Shown: piece after piece, positions 1-8,874 of the stretch
Layout of the letters: each line of letters begins with the position of its first letter
Numbering within the stretch: position 1 is the first letter of the stretch
Source of the DNA: Actinomycetes bacterium
GTDB lineage: Bacteria > Auribacterota > JAJCYG01
Assembly: GCA_029263055.1 (NCBI GenBank)
Contig: JAJCYG010000087.1
Location: 1 to 47,390, forward strand
Direction of reading: 5' to 3'
Length of the DNA stretch: 47,390 bases
Position numbers and translations under genes: made by a program
Notes under the pieces: model-generated
Told to the model about the DNA's origin: nothing
The model's database searches: none
What the model saw: only the letters and a program-made list of their open reading frames with translations

Positions 1-2563
<2,563 letters not shown>

Positions 2564-2696
2564 TTTTCCTCTAATTCCTTTATAAAATCGCAACAACATA
2601 GCAAAGGAGGGGAATTTATGCAATAAAGGATACTCTAAGCTTGTCATAGGGGGCTAGAGCGGCTATCATAAGCGCCCAAAATAATTTGATGCTTTA

Positions 2697-2788
2697 GGAG
2701 AGATGGCCGAGTGGTCGAAGGCAGCAGATTGCTAATCTGCCGTACGGGTTTGCCCGTACCGAGGGTTCGAATCCCTCTCTCTCCGCCA
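2697..2788 (+). tRNA. tRNA-Ser(GCU), CCA encoded
   Basis: Class II tRNA with a long variable arm (CGTACGGG...CCCGTACC). Acceptor stem GGAGAGA pairs with TCTCTCC, the discriminator is G, and CCA is encoded at 2786-2788. The anticodon is GCT at 2731-2733 inside the loop TTGCTAA, closed by GCAGA/TCTGC, so it reads AGC/AGU. The T-loop is TTCGAAT. Unlike the three other tRNAs in the window, the 3' CCA is in the DNA. The 3' end coincides with the left edge of the probable fic/DUF4325 insert. Confidence 0.96.
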
Positions 2789-2789
2789 T

Positions 2790-2806
2790 TGCAACCAATT
2801 CGAACC
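2790..2806 (+). repeat. Left arm of an imperfect 17-bp inverted repeat bracketing the fic-DUF4325 block
   Basis: TGCAACCAATTCGAACC begins just after the tRNA-Ser CCA. Its reverse complement, with one mismatch, occurs at 5228-5244. The two arms enclose only the Fic and DUF4325 genes. No target-site duplication and no integrase or transposase is visible, so the role as an element boundary is inferred. Confidence 0.5.
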
Positions 2807-2837
2807 TTTGTGCCTGTCATCAAGCAGCGCAAGGGTT
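2803..2837 (+). terminator. Weak hairpin after tRNA-Ser, possible terminator
   Basis: AACCTTTGTG (2803-2812) pairs with CGCAAGGGTT (2828-2837) through two G-U pairs, giving a 10-bp stem with a 15-nt loop, followed by an interrupted T-rich stretch. It overlaps the inverted-repeat arm. The poor T-tract makes termination uncertain. Confidence 0.3.
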
Positions 2838-2880
2838 TGGATTTTGTTGTCACTCAATAATTGATCTTGACCCTTCCACT

Positions 2881-2904
2881 AATAAACACGATAATAAACA
2901 CGAT
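2881..2904 (+). repeat. Two tandem 12-bp repeats upstream of fic
   Basis: AATAAACACGAT occurs head-to-tail at 2881-2892 and 2893-2904, followed by a decayed third unit. They lie 33 bp before the chosen fic start, where an operator for the Fic protein's winged helix would sit. Near-identical units follow the gene (3961-4004). Confidence 0.75.
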
Positions 2905-2936
2905 AATATATGTTATTAACAATTTTCCAGGTGACT

Positions 2937-3980
2937 ATGAATTCTTTTAAAATAATTCATCCAAAAATTTCATTAGGTACTATATGGCTTATGAACAGTA
3001 TCTCAGAATATAAAGGTAAGCAGGAACTATATAAAAAACAATCTCCTCAAGTTTTAAAAACACTCCTCCAAACAGCAATCGTTGAGAGTTCAGAATCGTC
3101 TAATCGTATTGAAGGTGTCACGATTGATCGAAGTCGTTTAAAACCTTTGTTAATAGGACACAGTAAACCTCGGGATCGTTCTGAAGAAGAAGTTGTTGGA
3201 TATCGAAAGGCTCTTGAACTGATTCATAAAAAATATAAAAGCTTGGAAATAACGCCAGACACGATACAAAAATTACATTTACTTTGCCGTGGAGAAACAT
3301 GGGATTCTGGCAAGTGGAAAGAAAAAAATAATGACATTATTAAGAAACATCCAGATGGCCGAGTAGAAGTCATATTTAAACCATTAAGTGCTAAGAAGAC
3401 ACCAATGGCTATAGAGCAACTCTGTTTATCTTATGAGCAGAGTGTGAGTCAGCTGAAGTATCCAGATCTTTACGCCATTGGTTGCTTAATACTCGATTTT
3501 TTATCTATCCACCCTTTTCGAGATGGCAATGGACGTGTCTCTCGTTTATTAACTTTATTAGCATTGTATCAACAGGGATATGAGGTGGGTCATTATATCA
3601 GTCTAGAACGGATCATTGAAGAGTCGAAAGAAACATATTATGAGGTCTTAAACAAAAGCTCTCAACTGTGGCATGAATCAAAGCATGATACTTCCCCATG
3701 GATAAATTATTTTCTAGGAACAGTTATTGGAGCATATAAAGAATTTGAAACTCGAGCCGGGAATATAACACCTGCCAGAGGAACTAAAACAGGAATCGTT
3801 ATTTCTGAGATAAGCAAACAAGCTGGTGAGTTTAATATCTCAGAAATTGAACTTGCCTGCCCTGGAGTGAGTCGTCCGATGATTCGGGTTGTCCTAGAAA
3901 AACTACGTGATGAAGGAAAATTAGAAAACGTTGGAATGGGCAGAGGAGCTCGCTGGAAGAAACGTGATAATAAATGGTAA
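2937..3980 (+). CDS. Fic family protein (class II Fic with C-terminal winged helix)
   Basis: Fic enzymes usually transfer AMP from ATP to a target protein hydroxyl. The catalytic motif HPFRDGNGRVSR is intact (His at about residue 192), so activity is expected. An N-terminal inhibitory helix motif [S/T]xxxE[G/N] is visible as SNRIEG (Ser55, Glu59), which marks a self-inhibited class II Fic. The C-terminal 60 residues look like a winged helix-turn-helix (ISEIELACPGVSRPMIRVVL). I place the start at the ATG at 2937, preceded by AGGTG at 5 nt; an ATG at 2910 would add nine residues and has no RBS. The last codons (KKRDNKW) are written by the same GTGATAATAAA repeat that continues past the stop. 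The target is unknown. It is probably an accessory gene that arrived with its neighbour. Confidence 0.9.
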   Translation: MNSFKIIHPKISLGTIWLMNSISEYKGKQELYKKQSPQVLKTLLQTAIVESSESSNRIEGVTIDRSRLKPLLIGHSKPRDRSEEEVVGYRKALELIHKKYKSLEITPDTIQKLHLLCRGETWDSGKWKEKNNDIIKKHPDGRVEVIFKPLSAKKTPMAIEQLCLSYEQSVSQLKYPDLYAIGCLILDFLSIHPFRDGNGRVSRLLTLLALYQQGYEVGHYISLERIIEESKETYYEVLNKSSQLWHESKHDTSPWINYFLGTVIGAYKEFETRAGNITPARGTKTGIVISEISKQAGEFNISEIELACPGVSRPMIRVVLEKLRDEGKLENVGMGRGARWKKRDNKW

Positions 3981-4004
3981 AACGTGATAATAAACGTGAT
4001 AATT
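3961..4004 (+). repeat. Three 12-bp repeats at the 3' end of fic
   Basis: AACGTGATAATA occurs at 3961-3972 and 3981-3992 and, with one change, at 3993-4004. The first copy is inside the fic coding region and the stop codon (3978-3980) lies between copies one and two. The units match the upstream repeats except for CGTG in place of CACG, so the gene carries related arrays at both ends. Confidence 0.75.
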
Positions 4005-4061
4005 CTATCTTGAGCTATCAAATTAGCTAGGGTAGAGCTCAATCCTTTCCTTAGAAGGTAG

Positions 4062-4096
4062 ATTGAAAGGTTGTATAAGTGTTAATTGTAAGGTTT
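4062..4096 (+). repeat. Two copies of ATTGTAAGGTT-type repeat at the 3' end of the DUF4325 gene
   Basis: ATTGAAAGGTT (4062-4072) and ATTGTAAGGTTT (4085-4096) sit just beyond the stop codon of the minus-strand gene at 4097. The same motif occurs three times upstream of its start (5130-5176). Confidence 0.65.
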
Positions 4097-5113
4097 TTAT
4101 TGGGCCCTTTGGATCATTAATTGAACCGCTGGAATGGTATTAATGGCTTCCATCTGAATGGTAGGATGGGCCTTATGATAGACACGGAATATCTCATCGG
4201 CAAATCCTTGCCCAATTCCTTTTACATTTTTGAAATCAAAAGTAATTCGCTTAAATTTATCCAATCCAAATAAGATTCGTTTAGCTTCAGAACGAGAAAC
4301 ATAGTTTCCTTGTTTTTTGGCAATAGAAACAATCACTTTTGTTTTGTCAAATTCATAATTTTCATTAGAATATTGATCAAATAAATCTTTTAAATTTTTT
4401 CTAGACCGTTGTTTTAATTTAAATAATATAGTAGTACCTTTTTGAGAGTTCTTTTTTTCAGCTAAAAAAATATCTTTTTTGGTATTGTCTATTTCAAGTA
4501 TTAGGTTGGAACTTTCTATATTAAAAGTATCTGCTATTTTTGAAGTAAAAAAGATTCCTTCACCAGAGTGTCTTTTAGAATCTGTTGTTTGTTTTCCCTT
4601 TAATAGATGTTCTACAGATTCATAATGATCATTTAGCTTAAATTTCTTTTTAATCTTTTCAAAAATTCCAATTCCGTGATCTATAACTTTAAATTCAAAT
4701 ATTCCTTTAGAACAAATTAATTCAAGCTCAACTTTTAAGGATTGAGAATGATCAATTGCATTATTTAACATTTCAGTAAAAGTATAATTGGCAATATTAT
4801 AAGCATTTGCGCTTAACTCTTTCCTTAAGCGCATTTTTAAATCAGCTTCATCAAAAACCTTGTGTTCACTCAAATTTTTGATAATACGCGTTGATGAAAA
4901 GTGGTTTTGAATAAGGGCTGCTTTTGGGACGGAATAGGGGATATAAGAAACATTTCGAGTGGTTCCTATCTTTAATACTTTTTTTGCTTCTATTAGTTCT
5001 CGAAAGTGTTGTGCCACAGTTTGTCGCGTAATCTTTAATTCTGCTTGAATTTCAGAAGCTTTAATCCGTCCTTTTTTCTTTAAAAGCTGTAATATAACCT
5101 TTTTTGTTTCCAT
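4097..5113 (-). CDS. HTH / GHKL-ATPase / STAS-like (DUF4325) regulator
   Basis: Predicted cytoplasmic regulator of 338 aa. In order: an N-terminal winged HTH (about 1-60; ILQLLKKKGRIKASEIQAEL then TRQTVAQHFREL), a histidine-kinase-like ATPase fold with N-box FTEMLNNAIDHS, G1 DHGIG and a G2-like SGEGIFFTSKIAD, and a C-terminal STAS-like DUF4325 module (ITFDFKNVKGIGQGFADEIF). This recalls anti-sigma kinase/antagonist partner switching folded into one DNA-binding protein. There is no phospho-acceptor His domain. The start at 5111-5113 begins directly at the HTH; an ORF extension upstream would translate the repeats and intergenic DNA. The gene is convergent with fic and very AT-rich. The regulated process is unknown; autoregulation through the flanking repeats is my inference. 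Confidence 0.82.
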   Translation of the reverse strand: METKKVILQLLKKKGRIKASEIQAELKITRQTVAQHFRELIEAKKVLKIGTTRNVSYIPYSVPKAALIQNHFSSTRIIKNLSEHKVFDEADLKMRLRKELSANAYNIANYTFTEMLNNAIDHSQSLKVELELICSKGIFEFKVIDHGIGIFEKIKKKFKLNDHYESVEHLLKGKQTTDSKRHSGEGIFFTSKIADTFNIESSNLILEIDNTKKDIFLAEKKNSQKGTTILFKLKQRSRKNLKDLFDQYSNENYEFDKTKVIVSIAKKQGNYVSRSEAKRILFGLDKFKRITFDFKNVKGIGQGFADEIFRVYHKAHPTIQMEAINTIPAVQLMIQRAQ

Positions 5114-5129
5114 AGAGTCAGTATAGTCT

Positions 5130-5176
5130 ATTGTAAGGCTTATTGGAAGGTTTTTTTTATAATAATTGTAAGGTTT
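5130..5176 (-). repeat. Three-copy repeat in the DUF4325 gene promoter region, candidate operator
   Basis: On the plus strand ATTGTAAGGCT (5130-5140), ATTGGAAGGTT (5142-5152) and ATTGTAAGGTTT (5165-5176) lie 17-63 bp upstream of the start codon. On the gene's own strand they read AACCTTACAAT-like. The first two are spaced by 12 bp. The position suits binding by the encoded HTH. Confidence 0.65.
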
Positions 5177-5227
5177 GTTAGGGGCTGCCAAGTCTTTATG
5201 GTCATCGCCGCGTGGATTTCCACATTG

Positions 5228-5244
5228 GTACGAATTGGTTGCAG
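5228..5244 (-). repeat. Right arm of the 17-bp inverted repeat
   Basis: GGTACGAATTGGTTGCA is the reverse complement of 2790-2806 with one mismatch. It marks the likely right edge of the 2.45-kb fic/DUF4325 block. Confidence 0.5.
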
Positions 5245-5261
5245 TCGGGTCCGAAAAAATA

Positions 5262-5289
5262 GGGAATCTCACCAGAGGTTCCCTTTTTT
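5262..5289 (+). terminator. Rho-independent terminator, apparently orphaned
   Basis: GGGAATCTC (5262-5270), loop ACCA, GAGGTTCCC (5275-5283), then six T residues. The 9-bp stem has one U-G pair. An A-run before the stem could make it bidirectional. No plus-strand gene ends directly before it: the preceding gene is the minus-strand DUF4325 regulator. It may be the original tRNA-Ser terminator, separated by the insert. Confidence 0.8.
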
Positions 5290-5324
5290 CGTTTATAGAG
5301 GGATGAGAGTGCTCAGGGTCGTTA

Positions 5325-6302
5325 GTGTATATTTATAATGTGAATATGATGCAAATACGTGCAGTTGTTCTGATACTATCCCTTATTTTTTACCTTGGGC
5401 CAGTGAGTCTATTTCCCCAAGTTGAAAGAGCTGCAAAGTGGCTTTCTCCAGAATCTTCTCTTAGTTCAGAGCGCGATGTTGATGCTATTTTGGAGCGGAT
5501 AGAGTTTTTGATGAGTGAAAGCGAGACCTATCTTTGGCAGCGGACTCTTGGGGAGATTTACTTTAATGAACTTCTTTTACTTCACAAGTTAGGAATCTTA
5601 ACAAAAGAGTCGACTGTTTTTAATGTTCTTTCAGGGGCTGATTTTTTTCCGGGTCTTTATACGCGTACAATGTGGACTTCAGATAATCGTCTTCTTCAAT
5701 CTGAGGTAAGAGATCATTTTACTTTTGCACATCAATTTCTGCTTTCTTCTATTCAAGACAAGTCTGTTCTTCCTAGCTTAGAAAATTTAGCAAAAGTTTA
5801 TAACGATAAAATTGATGTTTTAGACAAAGAGTTTATTTCAACATGGGCCTCTGAGATGAAACCCGGTGATGTTCTTTTTTTAAAGTTTGTTGCCGATTAT
5901 TTAATTTTGCATTTAAAGACGCCAAAAGAGATAAAAGAATGGATAAATGATTTCATTGCAGTCATGCCAGAAGGTGTTTATATTGTTGTCTATGACCAAA
6001 TAACCCCTCCCCTTGAAGGTTTTCCAGAAGGCTTTGCTTCTTATTTGTCTGGTTTAGAAGGGGTCACTTATTTAAAAACGGGAAGGCATAAACTCTTTTC
6101 TGAAACTCAGCAAAAACAATGGCAAAAAATTCAAAATAAGAAGGGTTCTCTTAAATCCACCCCACTCTATTCTACTAAGGTCGCTCTTGCGCTCGGTCTA
6201 GGAGGCAAAATGACTCTCCTAAAAAAAGTTGATTCCCCTACAATTCTACCTGATCTAGATGCTTTGGGATGGGCAGATAAAGATTTCTTTTTATCGCTTT
6301 AG
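5325..6302 (+). CDS. Secreted or membrane-anchored protein of unknown function
   Basis: I do not recognise a named family. The 325-aa product has an N-terminal hydrophobic segment (VVLILSLIFYLGPVSLF) that fits a signal peptide or anchor. The rest alternates helices and strands; VFNVLSGADFFPGLY and EGVYIVVYDQ could be edges of a Rossmann-like fold, but no glycine-rich SAM loop is clear. The start may be the GTG at 5325 (AGGG 6 nt upstream) or ATG at 5346/5349, which start directly before the hydrophobic segment. It converges on the response regulator with a 4-nt overlap. No obvious operon partner. Confidence 0.7.
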   Translation: MYIYNVNMMQIRAVVLILSLIFYLGPVSLFPQVERAAKWLSPESSLSSERDVDAILERIEFLMSESETYLWQRTLGEIYFNELLLLHKLGILTKESTVFNVLSGADFFPGLYTRTMWTSDNRLLQSEVRDHFTFAHQFLLSSIQDKSVLPSLENLAKVYNDKIDVLDKEFISTWASEMKPGDVLFLKFVADYLILHLKTPKEIKEWINDFIAVMPEGVYIVVYDQITPPLEGFPEGFASYLSGLEGVTYLKTGRHKLFSETQQKQWQKIQNKKGSLKSTPLYSTKVALALGLGGKMTLLKKVDSPTILPDLDALGWADKDFFLSL

Positions 6303-6682
6303 GACGGTTCTTTTGTGGTTAAGGTTTGTTCAATTACTTCTTGGAGTTCGGCATTTTTGAAGGGTTTGGGTAAGACAGTGGCATTTTCGTAAGATTGTAG
6401 TTTGGTGACTAGGTCAGTGTCTAGAAAGCGGGCAGTGACAACAATGACAGGTATTTGGGACTCGCTTTCTTTAAGCCACTCTAACACTTCTTCTCCTGTC
6501 ATCCCAGGTAGCATCAGGTCTAAGATGATTAGCTCTGGATGGCGTTTTTTGATGGATTCGACACCATCTTTTCCGTTAATTGATGTAAATACATCGTATT
6601 TAGACTTTTCTAGATAATAAAGAACAGCATCTAGGAAGTCTAAATCATCTTCAATGATCAAAATTTTGGTTTTTTTGGCCAT
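6299..6682 (-). CDS. Stand-alone response-regulator receiver protein
   Basis: A 127-aa CheY-like receiver with no output domain, so it acts by protein contact. Acidic pocket residues EDD (about 11-13), the phospho-acceptor Asp in IILDLMLPG (about 55), the conserved Thr in VVTAR (about 83) and Lys in LPKPF (about 107) are all present, so phosphorylation is expected. No histidine kinase is encoded in the window. It lies beside, and is divergent from, the exopolysaccharide operon that starts at 6788, which makes that operon or its c-di-GMP control a possible target, but nothing in the sequence proves the link. The stop overlaps the convergent 5325-6302 gene by 4 nt. Confidence 0.93.
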   Translation of the reverse strand: MAKKTKILIIEDDLDFLDAVLYYLEKSKYDVFTSINGKDGVESIKKRHPELIILDLMLPGMTGEEVLEWLKESESQIPVIVVTARFLDTDLVTKLQSYENATVLPKPFKNAELQEVIEQTLTTKEPS

Positions 6683-6787
6683 AATTTAATGCTCTCAAAC
6701 GTGGCTAACTAGGCTTGCTCCACAAGCTTGTCAGTTATCATGTATACTATTAAAGAAGAGTAAATTATAACAGACTTTTCAAAGGGT

Positions 6788-7885
6788 ATGAAAAAACATA
6801 AAACGACCTACATAACTTTGGGTGTAGTGATTCTGGGGCTGAGCTTATTCTTATTTATTCCTCCATTCCTATCTGATTGCAAAATAAAAGCTCAGGAAAA
6901 GCTTTCTTATGAATTTCTTAAATCTAAACTTTCTTATGAAAATGGGGCTCTGATCCGCACCATTCCTATCGATAATCCAGACATAGAAGTGACGTCGCTT
7001 CTTTCAGAAACAGTGGGATTGATCATGCTTTATGCTGCCCACATTGGTGATCAGCCTGAGTTTGATAAGCAGCTCGATGTGGTGAATGATATTTTTATGT
7101 CTCCCAATGGTTTGCTTTATTGGTTGGTGAATGTTCCTTCAGGTGAACAAGAAAAATGTAGTGCTTCGCTAGATGATCTTCGAGTTGCCGCAGCACTTAT
7201 TGTTGCTTATGAAAAATGGGGAGAGAAACGTTATTTAGATCTCGCGCTTGATCTTTCTGTAAGCATGAGAAAAGACAATTTGATTGGTGAGTATTTTATT
7301 GAGGCTTTTTGTTGGAATGAAGGGGGAGATTCTAAATCATTAACAGTGGATCTTTCTTATCTTGATCTTTGGGCAATGGAAAAATTAATTAAGTATGACT
7401 CATTCTGGAAAGTGGTGATTAAAAAATCAGTGGCTGTGATAGACAAAGGGCTCACCCCTGTTGATCTTTACTACGACAAGTATAACGTTAAATACAAAGA
7501 GTATGGTTTTCTTGAAAAGAATTTAATCAACAATGTGTTGTGCGCCTTTCATATGGCTCAAGTGGGGCTTCCTGATGGGGGTGTTTATGAATTCCTTAAA
7601 GAAGAATGGGCTAATAACAATAAAATTCGAGCCAGTATTGACCCTATTAATGGAGAGATCATGCATGATTGGGAGAACATCTCTGTTTACGCCATATTAA
7701 TGCGTTTAGCTGTAGCTAAAAACGATATGCGATTTGCTAAAAAGATTTATAATAAAATCTCTTCATATCAAGACATGAATGAAAATTCATTTTTTTATGG
7801 AGCGTTTGTTTTAGGGGAAGCTCATTCATTTGATAATTTACAAACATTGCTCGCTTTTTATGAGTATAGGGAAAAATGTAGATGA
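6788..7885 (+). CDS. GH8-like (BcsZ-type) glycoside hydrolase of the EPS operon
   Basis: First gene of the exopolysaccharide operon; 365 aa with an N-terminal signal peptide or anchor (ITLGVVILGLSLFLFIPP). The body looks like an alpha/alpha barrel related to GH8 endoglucanases such as BcsZ: LLSETVGLIMLYAA resembles the SEGQxYGM acid motif (Glu74), and SLDDLRVAAALIVAYEKWG resembles the DxDLDIAYALLLAxxxWG segment (Asp130). Similarity is remote and the catalytic base cannot be assigned. Expected role: a periplasmic hydrolase that trims or releases stalled polymer during export. The stop overlaps the next gene by 4 nt (ATGA), so the two are co-translated. If not GH8, it is another six-hairpin glycosidase-like protein. 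Confidence 0.65.
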   Translation: MKKHKTTYITLGVVILGLSLFLFIPPFLSDCKIKAQEKLSYEFLKSKLSYENGALIRTIPIDNPDIEVTSLLSETVGLIMLYAAHIGDQPEFDKQLDVVNDIFMSPNGLLYWLVNVPSGEQEKCSASLDDLRVAAALIVAYEKWGEKRYLDLALDLSVSMRKDNLIGEYFIEAFCWNEGGDSKSLTVDLSYLDLWAMEKLIKYDSFWKVVIKKSVAVIDKGLTPVDLYYDKYNVKYKEYGFLEKNLINNVLCAFHMAQVGLPDGGVYEFLKEEWANNNKIRASIDPINGEIMHDWENISVYAILMRLAVAKNDMRFAKKIYNKISSYQDMNENSFFYGAFVLGEAHSFDNLQTLLAFYEYREKCR

Positions 7886-8874
7886 AAAATTTTGCCATTA
7901 ATATTTTAGTGAGTTGTCTTGTTATCTTTACCGTGTTATTTGGTGCGGTGTTTTATTTGTTGTTTGAGTTTAACTATGAGCTGTCTATTTTTATCTATGT
8001 TGGGATTTGCTATCTTGTTTCTGTAGCCGCTCTATTAGGTGGGTCTTTAGTTGGATTGATCACCTCTATTTTTGCCATTTTTGCTTATGCAGCCACCTAT
8101 CTTTATACCACGATTCAATCTTCAGTCTATTTTGATATCTCCTTTAATCAAGGGCTTTGGTTGTTTCTTTATCTTTCTATCGCCATTGTTGTGGGAAAGG
8201 TGGGCGATGGTCTGAATGTGTATAGAAAATTATTACAGAAATACCCAGAAGAAATTAAAGATATGATCAAAGAATCAAGCTTTCATATGAATTCAGAAAG
8301 AGATTTTGATGAAGCAATGAATAATGAAATGATTCGTTCTCGTCGAATGAAGGCTTGTTTTTGTGTGGCGACATTTTCTTTAGATGAGATCCATGATGTG
8401 ACCCGTGTTTTTGGAGAGAAAGGTGTTTACCTTTGTATGACAAAGGTAAAGTTTTATGTGCGAACCATCTTTCGGCAAACAGATCGCATCGCTCAATCGA
8501 GCCCTAGTACAATCCAAGTTCTTTTTCCTGGTATTAACAAAGATCAGTTGATGAAGCGGCTTGTCCACTTACAGAGACAACTCGATAATTCTTATATTGA
8601 ATATAAAGGCAATCACATTAAATACCCTGTTTTGATGACAGCAGGTGTGGCTGCTTTTCCAGAAGATGGGCATGAAACCTATTTGCTTCGAGAAACAATG
8701 GAGAAGCATAGAGGAAAAATTGCTGATTTAGAGACAAACGGTTCAACCACCATATTGAAAAAAACCAAAGCAGTTTTGAGTCGAAAGAGAAAGACAGATA
8801 CCGCTGAGAGTCATGAAGCCGTGCCTACAAAATTTAAAAAAGAAAGAAAAGTGGATGAAGAAAAAAGTGCTTAG
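7882..8874 (+). CDS. Membrane protein with degenerate GGDEF domain retaining the c-di-GMP I-site (PelD-like)
   Basis: 330 aa. Residues 1-108 hold several transmembrane helices. The rest is a GGDEF fold (CVATFSLDEIHDVTRVFGE..., GVAAFPEDG) in which the signature is replaced by SPSTI (207-211). The inhibitory-site motif RxxD is kept as RQTD (198-201), exactly five residues before the signature position, as in active cyclases. It should therefore bind c-di-GMP without making it, like PelD of the Pel system. The GT2 enzyme in this operon lacks a PilZ domain, so this protein is the likely c-di-GMP input. The tail is Lys/Arg/Glu-rich and cytoplasmic. It overlaps the GH8-like gene by 4 nt and the DUF2334 gene by 20 nt. 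Confidence 0.8.
   Translation: MKNFAINILVSCLVIFTVLFGAVFYLLFEFNYELSIFIYVGICYLVSVAALLGGSLVGLITSIFAIFAYAATYLYTTIQSSVYFDISFNQGLWLFLYLSIAIVVGKVGDGLNVYRKLLQKYPEEIKDMIKESSFHMNSERDFDEAMNNEMIRSRRMKACFCVATFSLDEIHDVTRVFGEKGVYLCMTKVKFYVRTIFRQTDRIAQSSPSTIQVLFPGINKDQLMKRLVHLQRQLDNSYIEYKGNHIKYPVLMTAGVAAFPEDGHETYLLRETMEKHRGKIADLETNGSTTILKKTKAVLSRKRKTDTAESHEAVPTKFKKERKVDEEKSA

Noticed and set aside
2644..2853. Minus-strand ORF containing GERGIRTLGTG
   Set aside because: It is antisense to tRNA-Ser; this peptide is a well-known artefact of translated tRNA genes.
3707..4042. Minus-strand 111-codon ORF
   Set aside because: Antisense to the 3' half of fic and to its repeats; no protein-like features beyond that.
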